From contig JAQFVV010000012.1 in NCBI GenBank assembly GCA_028023455.1, positions 7,910,499 through 7,974,498 of the forward strand: DNA of 64,000 nt, in the 5' to 3' direction. Position numbers and translations under genes: made by a program. Below, in pieces: positions 1-11,390 of the stretch. This stretch comes from Epiperipatus broadwayi (Eukaryota > Onychophora > Udeonychophora > Euonychophora > Peripatidae). The notes beneath the pieces were generated by a model. The model saw nothing but the letters and a program-made list of their open reading frames with translations. It searched no databases and was not told where the DNA came from. How positions within the stretch are numbered: position 1 is the first letter of the stretch; each line of letters begins with the position of its first letter.

Positions 1-1380
1 TTTACTTTACTTAAATCATTCAAAATATATTAAATATTATGTAGTCTTTTCTTAAATTGCAACGAGCAGAGAGGTGCTATTTTGCCAAGATAAATAAAAA
101 ATTATGTAAATGAAAATGTTTAGATTTCTGAATCACTTCATTGTTACAAACACATTCTGATTGCAATTATTTTTTTATTTAAATATAAGATTACTTTTTA
201 CTTGGACTTCTGACAATTGTCCAAAGTATACTAAACATTATATTGTCTGCCATTGCACCAAATGGACTTGGTGCCACTTCACTGCTATAATTAATAAAAT
301 TTATATATAAATGTTTAGATTTCTGAATTACTTTTATTTAAATATTCTAATTTCTGTGAAAAATGACACATTACTATTAATTTATTTAAAAATAAACTTA
401 TTTATAACATTACCATATTTTATAAGATTTTTAGTCATGTGATTCTATGGTCATAGGGTTAGAGTAGATCAGAAGCTTAACCATTGGGGCATTGTATGTT
501 CTTTTTTTTGTCTTTTTAATGTTAATATTTTTTTTAATACCGATGTAATTTTTTTTATATGTTTTACTAATCTGCTTTTATTAGATTTGTATTGTAGTAG
601 AATTTGTTATTTAACTAAAATTCAAAATTGATCCATAAAATTATTCAAATATGGGATTGTCCAAATCCAAGAAAAACAGAATTAATAAAAACAATTTTTT
701 AAAAAGATATTATTGCACCATTTCATTAATACAGTATTATTGTTTTATGTCCATCTGTTGATTGTAACAGCTATACAAACTTGTAATCTCTTGATTGGGA
801 AAGTACCTAAAATTTTTTTTATCTATTCTAGTGGAAGAAACCAGTTGTTTTGATTTTTTTATTTATTATAATCTATCATTAAACAAAAGAAATTTCAATG
901 TGTGGTATAATGGTTTCTACAAATTTATCATATAAACAATGTAAATTGTAAATTTATTCCCTTAAGTAAATGTAATCTAAATCCTTAAAATCCCTACATA
1001 TTTGGCTATATAGCCTGACTAAGATTTTAAACTGAAATAATAAGCATATAAAAAATTATTCTATTATTGAGATTCTGAATGAAATTAAAAAACAAAAATT
1101 ATTTTGAACTAATTAACATGGTGGTTAAAGTCGATATAGTTAAAACTGATCGGTATTTATCACATAGTGGCCATCAAAATCAAAAGAGTTCAAATGTAAA
1201 TAAAAAGTAAAAGTGTAAATTAGAATTTTTTAATATTCTAGTGCCTTTTGTTAAAAAAAATTATATAAAATTCATTTTGTTTGAATTAACTAATTTTATT
1301 TCATAAGGGGGGGAGTCTTTTCACATGATAAAAACATTTAAATATTAAAAAAAAAAACCTGTTACAAATATAGATATATG
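1..1380. other. AT-rich spacer, no gene seen
   Basis: Very AT-rich sequence with poly-T and poly-A tracts and no coding frame of note. I see no RNA gene, transposon terminus or long repeat that can be supported. The last bases run into the inverted repeat that follows. Confidence 0.6.
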
Positions 1381-1560
1381 CGGGGTTCGAACTCAGACTT
1401 TCACATGACCCACCACTCTCAGTGTCATCTCATATTGCTGACCCACCTGATCACACACATATTGAAAAGATAAATAATCACCGTGTGTGATCAGGTGGGT
1501 CAGCAATATGAGATGGCACTGAGAGTGGTGGGTTGTGTGAAAGTCTGAGTTCGAACCCTG
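1381..1560. repeat. 78-bp inverted repeat (hairpin) of the 471-bp family
   Basis: Arm 1381-1458 is the reverse complement of arm 1483-1560 with about 4 mismatches in 78 bp, and the loop is 24 nt (1459-1482). The arm contains the hallmark of the dispersed 471-bp family found across this window (the segment around CACATGACCCACCACTCTC), and the loop holds the family core GATAAATAATCACC. Both outer ends carry GTTCGAAC, which resembles a pol III B box. The flank at 1561-1600 continues the family terminus in inverted form. A transcript from either strand would fold into a long stem. Confidence 0.9.
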
Positions 1561-1934
1561 CATATATTACATATATAAATGCAGGTTTAAGCCTGTACAA
1601 TGTATTAAATATAAATATATTAAACTTACCCAAATTGGTGCTTATAATGTATAGATAATTACTTATTTATTATAAATTTGATTTTGAATCAAATTTGAGA
1701 AAACAAAATACATATAATGCAAAAAAAAAATTATTTAATGTTTTATTATATCCTAATTTTTTTTTTTCAAATTCTCATCCAATATATAAAAATGCTAATG
1801 AAGAGCTGATTTCACATTAACATGATCAGAACATTGTGAAACATTTAGGTAAACAATGTAACTGAAAAATCTTCATTATCCCATAATCAGTGCTCCTATA
1901 ATAGTATTATTTCGCATATGATATTCATTGTACA

Positions 1935-2170
1935 GTTTTCAAATTACAGAGTTTTGGCAAAAAAAAGGAAACATTCCATTTGATCAAGTGTTTTATTTTC
2001 TGATTTTTGCAAAAGTCGTAGATCATGCAGACCTGTGCCTTGATAGATGCGAGATCTTGTACCAGAGCACTGCACTCAGGCTGGCTCTGTTCCAGAAGCA
2101 AGGGGCACTGAAATTTGCTTGCACAAAGATGTCTTTTATCTATGCGGCAGCCCTGTCTTTAATAATACTA
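1935..2170. other. Exon-like patch of higher complexity, unidentified
   Basis: The stretch 2020-2160 is distinctly less AT-rich than its surroundings and is open in more than one frame. A plus-strand frame runs from 1928 to 2290 and ends in a hydrophobic low-value tail. A TTACAG that could act as a splice acceptor lies just upstream (near 1945). I do not recognise the peptide in any frame. It may be a repeat fragment, a decayed exon or chance. Confidence 0.2.
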
Positions 2171-2299
2171 ATAATGACTGAATTGATAACTTTGGCTTGT
2201 TGTTGCATATCACATTTTGTATGCAGTATTTATATATTAGTATACAATATATATATAGTCTCTTGTGAAAACTTAAAATCTAACATGTAAATATTGGGA

Positions 2300-4380
2300 A
2301 ATAAAAAATGTTAAAGCGTGATGTTCTTTTGCTTTTTTTTTTTCAAGTTGCATCTCTTTCGTTTCTTTGATTACAGCAATTTACTTAAATAATGTTTAAT
2401 AATTACATTTTATAATTTTTTTTTAAATTAATATAATTTTTATTATCTCAATTTTTTTTTTTTTTTGTTAGTTTTTTTTTTCTATATTGATCATTAAACC
2501 CAAATTATATTAAGATTTCTCTCTTATCGTGTTATCTGAAAGTTAGTCATGCAGAGCCACTAACTTCTGAACCATGCTCAGGCACAAAACAGCAATTCAG
2601 TCCTTCAAAACCTTATGGTAATGTGAATGGCAATAATATTTTTAAAAGTCTGGCAATGGAGGAGAGTTGGAAATGGCAGGAGAGAAAAGTCGTCTTAAGA
2701 GTAATGACGCATGTCTGATAACGGACTTCTCTGGCTGTTAACTTCAAGTAAACATTTTACAATATTTATATCACGTTTCAGTTTATTCCTAGACATTTTT
2801 CTTGCAAGTTTGATTTGTAGATTTATTTATTTTTTATCTCTGATATAGTTAATTTCATAAGAGTTTTCTTCTCATTTGCCATTAGCGTCACAAATGATTC
2901 GCAGCAAAACAACTAAACTAGATAATTTATTCTATACCCTAAAGTTATTTGTTTACTTACTATTTGCTTACATTTTTAATGTGAAGAATATTAACACACA
3001 CACACAACACAACAAAACGTATGTTTACATATAAGCTTACTTAGTATAATTCTTAATTGGTGATGTAGATTGTAATTAATTATTTTTATTCCATTCTATC
3101 TTGCACTCTTAACATGAGATGTTCTGCTTCCCTGATTTTCTACTACTTGTTTACTAATTATTCAAGAAACGTTTTTTTTATTGTTTTGTTTTATCTGCTT
3201 AGTGTTTATATATATAACACTCTAGATAACAGTATAATCGTATGTATACTAAGTTATTCACCCAAAGATAGAAGATTGAATTGTTAAACAATAGGATGTA
3301 ATGACCTAACAACAATTTGTGATCATTATAATGGTCAGATTGGTATTACTTGTCTTAAACGGAATTTAATTTAGTATCCAGTGATTTAAACTACTATTTA
3401 AAAGTTTAATAACTACCTAACTCATAAGATGCTTTATAGATATATATTCGTAGTCGCTGCTGCAAATCGTATGTTGTGTCAGATAATTTTACTATCTATC
3501 TATTTTTTTGTGTGTATTTGTATACTCAAAAAGAATATAAGTATTTTTGTATTGCATTACAGAAGTGAGAATGGTTTAGAATTTAGTAAATGGTAAATCT
3601 CCTGATAAAGATACCTTCAAATTATTCCTTCCTCTTTATGATCACTCAATCCATTCATTTATTTGCTCATATTGTCTTAAATATTTTTATTCTCCAGTTA
3701 TCAATAGCTAGATGCACATTTGAACTGTGAAATAAGACAACAGTATGATTCTGGCAGTGTTCTGCCAAGCAAACTTAGCACAGTACAAATTTCAAATTTA
3801 AATTATTTTACCTCTTCTTAACACTCATTTATAATGAGTTTATAAACATTATAATCAATAGAATGTAGTTAGTTAAGTGGCTATGGACCTACTTGATTAC
3901 TCAGAAAAAATATTTAAATTTCATTCTTAATTTGGGGCATGGCAAAGCTAATGCACTAGTAAACCATAAATATTTTTCAATCTTCTGGTTTTCATGGCAG
4001 AATAAATCTTATGATTTGTTGAACATTTAATTGATGTATTATTTTAAGCAAAGAATTGTATATTCAAAGAAAAAGCTGCAGATATTTTTTTAGATTCTTT
4101 ATGTAAGATATCATGTAACTTTTTGATTTTGTTGTATCCTAAGCTCTGCCTAGTGGATATTCAATGTTTAAAGTACATTTTAGCCAAGAAATGTTTTCAC
4201 ATGATCATCTTTTCACTGCACAGGTCTTTTCGGTGTATATAGATCAGACACAACTATTATTGATGATGATCAATTATTTTTTGATCATCATGCTCTATCG
4301 CCTAATTAATTTAATCTGATTATGGACCGAGAACTTGGTTTACATTCAAATAAAAATAAAGCCATTAAACTTATAAATAA
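2300..4380. other. AT-rich spacer, no gene seen
   Basis: No coding frame, RNA gene or recognised transposon end. There is a short (CA)n run near 2996-3010 and many T tracts. A moderately complex patch at 2530-2730 is not recognisable. Confidence 0.5.
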
Positions 4381-4412
4381 ACTATTATTAATATTGGGTA
4401 TATGAGCACACC

Positions 4413-4417
4413 TCCCA

Positions 4418-4448
<31 letters not shown>

Positions 4449-4800
4449 CCCACCAACACCCCAAACCACAAAAATAAAAAAAAAAAAAAAAAACCCAAAT
4501 ATATTTTTATACAAACACCCCCCGCACCCCAGGACCCCCCCCCCCCCCCCCCACCACAAAAATAAATGAAAAGTAAAAAAAAAAATAAAAAAACCATCCT
4601 CCTAATGTAATGGACAAACCCCACCCCCCCCCCCCCCCCCCCCCCCCCCCCGCCCGGCCCACCACCAGCTGGTGGGTGGGGGGGAAGAAAAAAGATTATT
4701 GTTGATTTTTTTTTTTTCTTATTAATATGTTTGGGTTGAGGTATTTGAGTGAGAGGAGGGGGGGGGGGGGGGGGGGGGTGGTGTAAGTTTCTCCCCCCAT
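4413..4800. repeat. Homopolymer block: poly-C, poly-A and poly-G runs
   Basis: Runs of C occur at 4418-4446, 4535-4552 and 4624-4651, then a run of G at 4758-4778, joined by A-rich and T-rich tracts. A perfect CCACCAGCTGGTGG palindrome sits near 4660. The open frames here are only poly-Gly/poly-Phe translations. The composition is unlike anything else in the window except 58.83 kb. A sequencing or gap-filling artefact is at least as likely as a natural low-complexity block. Confidence 0.75.
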
Positions 4801-4829
4801 ACCCTAAATATAAAAAGCAAAAGGAAAGT

Positions 4830-5930
4830 AAGGGGCCGGTGTTGGGTTTTTATTAATATTTTTTTTTTTTTTTAATTTAAAAATCAAATTGATATCAATA
4901 TATTATTTCTAGAATAGTATCTCATAGGAAATGCCTCTTATCTGACTAAATCTTTGAATATTAATTCCCTGAAATAAACTAAGGAATTCGTGAATTAAAA
5001 TAATTGTATTTTTATTTATCTAAGATTCTTCTATCTTCTTCACTTATATTAATTATTTCCAATATTCTTACCAATTTTATTTATTTTTTTAATCACTCAG
5101 TAATATATATAATCCTAATTTCACATTATAAGCAAATTAATAAACATCAATAATTGTTTTGCAATGTTTGAAACAATTTCAATTCATAGATCAGATGTAC
5201 ATCTTGACAGAGTGTAAGAGTGATTTATTAATATTTCAACTTTTTGAAGATGGCATATGTTTCAAATATATGCATGTAAATTACCATCATTCAAGAAAAT
5301 TGAATTTATTTTATGATTAACTGTAATAGGTTGATAGTATTATGATATATTGTAGCAAAACTAATTTGTGTAATTTGATGTATATATCACAAACTGGGAT
5401 TTTATTATAAACAAATATCACAACAGCATATTATGTACAATTATTCAGTGAATCCAGTTAATATCATACAATCTAAATTACTAGCAGAAGGATAAATGTT
5501 ATTAATTTCTTTCTGTTCTGCTGCAGTGTACACACTGTAACAGCAAGAGGAAATAATTAAATAAGCCAAGAATTTACAACAATAAACTCAATTAACTTTC
5601 TAATTTCCTATCTTATAAATGGAAATTAGAAAGTTAAGTTTGTCACTTTAGTATTTTTAACCAGTTTAATTATTCACTTCTATTATCACAGTATCTGAGT
5701 TGCAATCTGTTTATAAGTTTAAATGGGTAAAAGAAAAGTGATCAATTTGTTTATCCATGAGTTATTTATGCTCCATACTACTAGTTAGAATTACTGGTTA
5801 ATTACTTGTTATATATATTGTAGTGAAATCACCAATAGATACAAAATATATTCATATGGGGGGAAATGATTATCTGTTCATCAATGATCAGTAGTAACTG
5901 TGTGCATGTTCGAATGCCTAACAAAAAAAA
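4830..5930. other. AT-rich spacer with a small perfect hairpin
   Basis: No gene seen. A perfect 15-bp inverted repeat (AACTTTCTAATTTCC at 5594-5608 and its complement at 5621-5635, 12-nt loop) is the only notable structure. It is too isolated to assign a function. Confidence 0.5.
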
Positions 5931-5939
5931 AGATAATTT

Positions 5940-6418
5940 CAGGGGTGGGCAAAAGTGGCCCACTAAGAGTTTTTAGGTGACCTGCCAAGACAATCAGAAA
6001 AATCTACCTTGAAGTGACATTTCCTTTCCATGTGTGACCGAAGATTTGTCTCATATTTTCCACTAGGACCACCATGTCAATACACACACATGTGCAGTGT
6101 AGATACGATATGCAATGATTTTCCAGTTGATCTGGTTAATTTCAATTTTGTCTTTGCATTAGCAAATATATACATTTCCAACTTTAGTGAAACCATAAAC
6201 CTTCGAAAAAATGTAAAATCAGTGATGAATGCCATGTGTTTAATGAAGAATGGACAAACAAATATTTCTTTGGTAATACAGGGAATAAAGCAGTGTGTTT
6301 ATTGTGTCATGAAAAAAAGGTGTGGCCCTCCGCTACCCTTCGCTTTCACAAAGTGGTCCCCAATGCGACCCTCTACTAACCTCTGGAGCCCCCGAGCCAA
6401 AACAATTGCCCACCCCTG
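5940..6418. mobile_element. Non-autonomous hAT transposon with transposase remnant
   Basis: The element begins CAGGGGTGGGCAA and ends with the exact reverse complement TTGCCCACCCCTG, a typical hAT-type terminal inverted repeat. It is only ~479 bp, so it is an internally deleted copy that depends on another element's transposase. The 8 bases on each side do not match well, so the target duplication has decayed or the copy was rearranged. It carries the start of a transposase reading frame (see the pseudogene inside). Confidence 0.8.
6203..6379 (+). pseudogene. hAT transposase N-terminal BED zinc-finger fragment
   Basis: Reading from 6203 the frame gives a basic start followed by VFNEEWTNKYFF and a C-x2-C pair (Cys codons at 6296 and 6305, context AVCLLCHEKK), then a stop at 6377. 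The phrase F-N-E-x-W-T-x-K-Y-F-F followed by VCLxC is the characteristic opening of ZBED/GTF2IRD2-like hAT transposases, which use a BED-type finger to bind transposon ends. Only the first half of the finger survives. The paired His residues and the whole catalytic core are absent, so this is a remnant kept inside the deleted element. No start codon is visible in this frame. Confidence 0.75.
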
Positions 6419-6846
6419 CCCTATTTGATAATAACCGCAGCTAGTGATCAGATTTAAACTTAATCTAATACAAACTTTCATGCAAATCTAGTCACATTTT
6501 TTGATCATTTTCCATTCTAAATTTATAATATTATCCTGATGCAAATATTAAAATAATATACTTGTATATCAGATAAGGAAATTTAATGAAAACTATACTT
6601 AACTGTAATAAAAAGTATATTTAATACAATAACAATTGAGTATAAACAATATAACTTTTTTATGTTTATGTAATCAACATAATTGACTATACATGACAGA
6701 AAATATTTTAAATTAATGTTTTCATTCTATTATATTTCTGAATTTATTTATATAACCAAGAAGGGGTGGGGATATCAATATTTTAATTTTAATAGAAAAA
6801 TGAATATTTTGTAAAATAAACTTTCTTTTGATGTGGTAATTTAAAT

Positions 6847-7736
6847 CAGTGGTCTTCAACCACCGGGCCCAGAAGTTGTCTGTCGGTCTGCAGCTAGACT
6901 GCAAGAAAGCTTATAATAACAAAATAATAAGATTTTAAACTTTTAATTAATATGAACAATTTTTATTTATTTTTTCATCACATTTATTAAAAAAAAAAGA
7001 AACAGAACAAAAATATCACAAAATCTAATCAATCATACATAAATTAATTTGTTTTTTTATTTATCACAGATGTTTATGGGGGGGGGGGGGTAGAAAGTTT
7101 TTTATTACACAAACTCCAGTTGTCTTTTGATAGCCAATCACGGCTGCTTGTCAGCGCAGTTAAAACAATAAAATGTAACGTGACTTTTTTTGATCTCTTA
7201 AATTTTTTCTACTCTCTCTTTTAATCTTTTATTTTTAGTGGGTTTTTTTTGGCTATAAGGCTATTTTTTTTTTTTGGCTTTAACTTTTTATTTGGAAATT
7301 ACCTTTTTTAAAAAATAAAAACCAAAAAATAAGTTCTGTTTCTAACTTTTGCAAAGTATTTTTCAATACACCTACACCACCCCAAAATATAGTAAGATCA
7401 AAACTTTTGACTTTTTCAAGTTTCGTTTTCTTTTTTTTTTTTGATTAAAAATACGCCCACTTTTTTTTGGCCTATAAGGCAATATTTTTTTTAGGCTTTA
7501 TTTGTATACCGTTAAAATACTAAAACTTTTATTTTTAAAACCTATTTCTGTTACCTTTTTTTAAAAATAAAAACAAACAAAAAATAACTTTGGTGTCTAT
7601 CTTTTGTCTCAGTGTTGACAACGTATTTCTCAAACCCCCCCCTCCAATAAAAATTTATCTGTAAACTTCTGCTGGTCCATGAAATCTTATCCTTACTTTT
7701 ACCGGTCCGCAGGTGTGAAAAGGTTGAAGACCACTG
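6847..7736. mobile_element. Non-autonomous hAT transposon with perfect 8-bp target duplication
   Basis: Terminal inverted repeats CAGTGGTCTTCAACC (6847) and GGTTGAAGACCACTG (ending 7736) match over 15 bp. ATTTAAAT precedes (6839-6846) and follows (7737-7744), a perfect 8-bp target-site duplication as expected for hAT. The ~890-bp interior has no transposase frame. It is T-rich and contains an imperfect internal duplication: GGCTATAAGGC near 7250 and GGCCTATAAGGC near 7468, each followed by an A-rich tract. Intact ends and duplication suggest it is younger than its neighbours. Confidence 0.93.
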
Positions 7737-7744
7737 ATTTAAAT

Positions 7745-8340
7745 TATGATTTATTCAGCGAAGGTCATTCTAAAAAGCCTTGACAATTTTTTTTTGCTTT
7801 TGTTTTTATGTTGGACTCAACACATTATAGATAGTAATGTCAATTTAACAGTGAATTCTCTGCCGTAACAAATGTATCATCATAATTTCATGTTTAAATT
7901 ATAAATAATTCAACTTGAATATTTTTCTAGAAACAGTAATTTCTTTTTTTTTTAGTTCTGCTTTATAAAGAAAACTAGATATATTTAATATATGTAAATA
8001 CTTCTCTTCCTTGGATATTTTTTTTTGTAATCCATAGTTGTGTTTAAATTTCTTTATCAAATTATTCCATTTTGTTATAGCTTTTGAAATACGATCTAAC
8101 ATTAATTAATAGATACAATGAGGCATTATTTAGTATTATTAGAACATTATCACAGTTCCATGAAGAAAGTTATATTTTAAAAAGATGAAGTTGCACTCCC
8201 ACTATATTTTTTTACTCCCTCATTACAAATAAATTTGGATATACAAGAATACACTTCATTTTCACAACTGCTAATTTATCAGATTATAAAAAAAAACAAA
8301 AAACTGATCTCTGCAAAAAATTTTATAGCTGATAATTTGT
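7745..8340. other. AT-rich spacer, no gene seen
   Basis: No supported gene or repeat terminus. A 67-codon open frame on the minus strand (7899-8102) is Lys/Ile/Asn-rich and typical of chance frames in AT-rich DNA. Confidence 0.5.
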
Positions 8341-8895
8341 TTTTTTTTCTGGTAATCATCAAAAGTCCTATTATCATAATCACATGACCAAAATCTCAAA
8401 TTATTATGGCAATCAAATATGAAAAATGTGACTACAAAATGTTGGTGTAATTACACGATGAAAATAATAGCAAAACTCAAAATTTCAGCAACAATTTTTA
8501 GCAAAAAGCAAATATATTAGTGGAGGGGAAGGAATCCAACATAATCACATGACCAAAATTCATATTATTATGACAAATATGAAAAAGTGAGCACAAAGTG
8601 TAATTACATGATCAATACAAAACAAAAAAAAGCCAAATGTTTCAATGAAAAAAATAAATTCACCAGTGAATAAAACATGCTTATGGCTGTAGAATAGAAT
8701 TTGATCAAAAATATTTATTATCTGGTGATCATTTCAAATAATTTAGGAAATATTTGAGGGAAAAAAACAACAAATTACTATTACCGTGATCGTTAATAAA
8801 TAGATATGTTATCCATAATTCTCACATATTAAAACATTTTAAGCATACATAAAAAAAGAATAACTTTTAAGCAAAAAAAAAAAAAATTTCAAATA

Positions 8896-9808
8896 CCCCT
8901 GGGTCTCTTTTTATGCAGATTTTTAAAATGTGATTTTGAAGTTATGCGATTCATGTTTCTTAATATCTTTTTATGCGGTTTTCTTTTATGCGATAAAGAA
9001 GTTCATATTTCACTTAATATCAGAATTTCCCCATTTTATATACATGCATTAAATTTTACGTACTTTAAATGCCTATTGAAAAAGGTTTGGCAATAAATTT
9101 AGATTTGTAGAAGATTTAGAAAAAGATAATGAAACAGAAGTTGAAACTGTTCATTTCACAGCAAAAATGATTCGAGAAAGTTTTCAACTTTCTAATCAAT
9201 TGGAATAATCATTTTCTTGTTAATGACATGAATTATGATTGAGCTCTTAAATTCCAACAAGAGCTAAATAGTTGTATGTCTTGATATTGCGAGCTTCATA
9301 AACAATTAGTAAAATCATAATCACCGATTACATTATCACCAGAAAACCATTAACACAGCATGAGACTGAAGTTGGCATTAATTCTGCTGTTGTGTTTCTT
9401 TTTGTGATGAATCTGATTTCTTATCAGTTCATAAACAAACCTGCATATTGTCAGATAGTGATAATGATTAAAATATGTATGAAAAAATTAAAATAAATTA
9501 CACATAAAAACATATTGGTTTGAATAAAATTAAATACTTAATGAAAAAGTAAAAAAACTTTGTCTTGTATCAATTTTTTTCAAATATTTGAAATTTTTTA
9601 TTAGTCATACTTTATTTCCTTATTATTATTATTTTTTTTTTTTTGCGAATTTTAAAGTAATTTTACCTTTGTTGCTTTGTTTTTATGCGATTTTTGAAAA
9701 TTATGGAACATATCTCAATTTTTTCAAGAAGTTAAGTCTATTTTTGTGCGATTTTTTTTATGCAGGTTTTCTGCAGAACATATCTACCACATAAAAAGAG
9801 ACACAGTG
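8896..9808. mobile_element. pogo/Tigger-like DNA transposon relic
   Basis: The left end CCCCTGGGTCTCTTTTTATG and the right end, whose reverse complement reads CACTGTGTCTCTTTTTATG, form an imperfect terminal inverted repeat. Subterminal TTTTATGCGATTTT motifs recur on both sides. TA precedes the left end, as expected for pogo; CA follows the right end, a likely decayed TA. The right arm of the surrounding inverted repeat lacks this segment, so it supplies a paralogous empty site. The interior keeps a transposase C-terminal remnant. Confidence 0.7.
9104..9470 (+). pseudogene. Tigger/pogo-type transposase C-terminal remnant
   Basis: Conceptual frames read FVEDLEKDNETEVETVHFT, later KFQQELNSCM, then, after stops and shifts, SPITL and a TPEKP-like tail, and end in an acidic LSDSDND. 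An acidic helix-rich stretch followed by a short SPIT-type motif is typical of the C-terminal tail of CENP-B/Tigger transposases. The DDE catalytic core and the HTH domains are absent. Several stops and shifts make it non-functional. The family assignment rests mainly on the combination with the terminal repeats. Confidence 0.5.
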
Positions 9809-10141
9809 CACATTACTTTAAGAAATATTTAAACAAAAAAAAACAACAAGTTATTATTTATTATTGAAACTGGTAAATTGTGAATTAAAACTATAATGAT
9901 AAAAATATATTACATATTACCTAAACCATGCAAAGTATGTGGGAAAGTAATTAAATGAAATGAAGTTGAAGGGACTGGCTGAATATGTCCAGGAATTCAG
10001 TTTTGACATCATTGACTTGGTGAAACATTCTTTTAAAGGGATAATGAAAAAAAAAATTGGGCAAGGTAGGAGAGAATAACATTTTATTTAATTTCCTTGT
10101 GACCCATGAATCCATACAAATATTAGCTAACTGTTAACCTA

Positions 10142-10915
10142 ATAATTCTCTATCAATCTATATTTTACTTGTCTGTCTAATTATCTATTAATCTATTTAT
10201 TATATAACTTCTTTCTATTCTTCTATTAATCTGTTTATTATTTATCCATGTCTTTATCTGTTTATCAAAATATTCATCTATCTCTTTTATTTCTCTCTAT
10301 CGGCTTATTTATTTATTGTTTATCTATCTACATGTCTCTTTATATGTTTATCTATATTATATGTTTTATTTATTTTTCTATTTATTATTTAACTATTCTT
10401 TATTTTTTCTATAAATCTGTTTATTATTTACCAGTCTCTTTATCTGTTTTTCAAGATATCCATCTATCTCTCTTTTCAGTAGTCTTTCTATCTGCTTATT
10501 TGTTTATTGTCTATCTTTTTATCTATTCACTACCTATCTATTTATTGAATTGCTTATCTATCTATTCTTTCATCTATCCATTCATTCATCTAACCACCCA
10601 CCTATCCATCCACCCATCTGTCAGATCCAAACATTTGTTAGCCATCCATTCATCTATCTATCTGTTTTTTTAATCTATCTATCTTTTTCTACCTATCCAT
10701 TTATTTATGCATTCAACAACCTTAAATTATCTAGCCAATCACCCATCCACTACCTATTTATCTGCCTCCCTGTTTACCTACTGCATATCTATCTATCTAT
10801 ATGTCTGTCTGGCTCTATTTATCTACCCATTTGGTTTTCTCTCTATCGGTCTATGTATCTCTATGTATTTCTACTTATGTATTTATTAATGCATCCAACC
10901 ATCAATTCACTTATC
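10142..10915 (+). repeat. CTAT-rich tetranucleotide-derived tract
   Basis: Degenerate (CTAT)n/(TTAT)n with longer-range repetition of about 185 bp: TTTATCTGTTTATCAAAATATTC near 10252 recurs as TTTATCTGTTTTTCAAGATATCC near 10439. It forms the inner part of the left arm of the large inverted repeat. The open frames over it (10248-10918) are Ser/Tyr/Leu/Ile-only translations and are not genes. Confidence 0.85.
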
Positions 10916-11390
10916 TAGTCCCCAACCATTTGTTTATCTGCTGCATTTATTTATTTTATTAGCATATGGTATTAACACATTAAAATTCAACATCAACAGT
11001 ACTTAACCATCAAGAGTTGATTGCTCCAAGTTATGTAGAGCAAAGAGTCCTACAGGACCCTGGTAAATTGCATCACCTTGTAAATATGCATCATAGTTTG
11101 TAGTCTTCTAGACTCATAGTTTGGAGAGTTTTTAATCCTCTGTTTGCACAATGTGTAATGACATCTACCCTGGTGTGTTGTCATTTTGTTAATCTTTGAA
11201 CAAGCTTTTCTTGGGAAAAATTAAGTATTCTGAGAGTAAGATCAGTTATTAGAGTGTGATTATTTACACTGGAGTTATTGCACCCATGTTTTCACATGCT
11301 GTTAATAATCAAGGTGGGGGGGGTAGTGAGAATTACCATTAATCCAGAAAGGGCATGATTTTTGCCTGAGGTTTGGAGGTCTATTAAGAA
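10916..11390. other. Central spacer between the inverted arms
   Basis: Moderate-complexity sequence between the CTAT and GATA tracts, without obvious self-complementarity to either arm over most of its length. No coding frame or known element is visible. It includes a G run near 11314. Confidence 0.5.

Larger units (their letters stand above)
8345..10915 (+). repeat. Left arm of a ~5.4-kb imperfect inverted repeat
   Basis: Long stretches match the reverse complement of 11.39-13.72 kb. Examples: the reverse complement of 9950-10130 reads like 12560-12720 (shared TGGGTCACAAGG, TTTCACCAAGTCAAT, TCAAAACTGAATTC and poly-T next to a C/T tract); the reverse complement of 8345-8560 matches 13500-13700 (GAAATTTTGAGTTTTGCTAT, GTAATTACAC, CATTTTGTAGTCA); and 8740-8850 matches 12900-13050. 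Divergence is by eye roughly 15-25%, so this is old. The arm is split by a pogo-like insertion at 8896-9808. Confidence 0.85.

Noticed and set aside
1381-1560. tRNA gene suggested by GTTCGAAC
   Set aside because: No cloverleaf can be drawn; the motif is at the tips of an inverted repeat of a dispersed family.
4371-4624. Gly/Phe-rich minus-strand frames
   Set aside because: Products of poly-C and poly-A homopolymers.
10248-10918. Overlapping open frames rich in Ser, Tyr, Leu and Ile, looking like membrane proteins
   Set aside because: They translate the CTAT-derived tract, which is open in several frames by composition.
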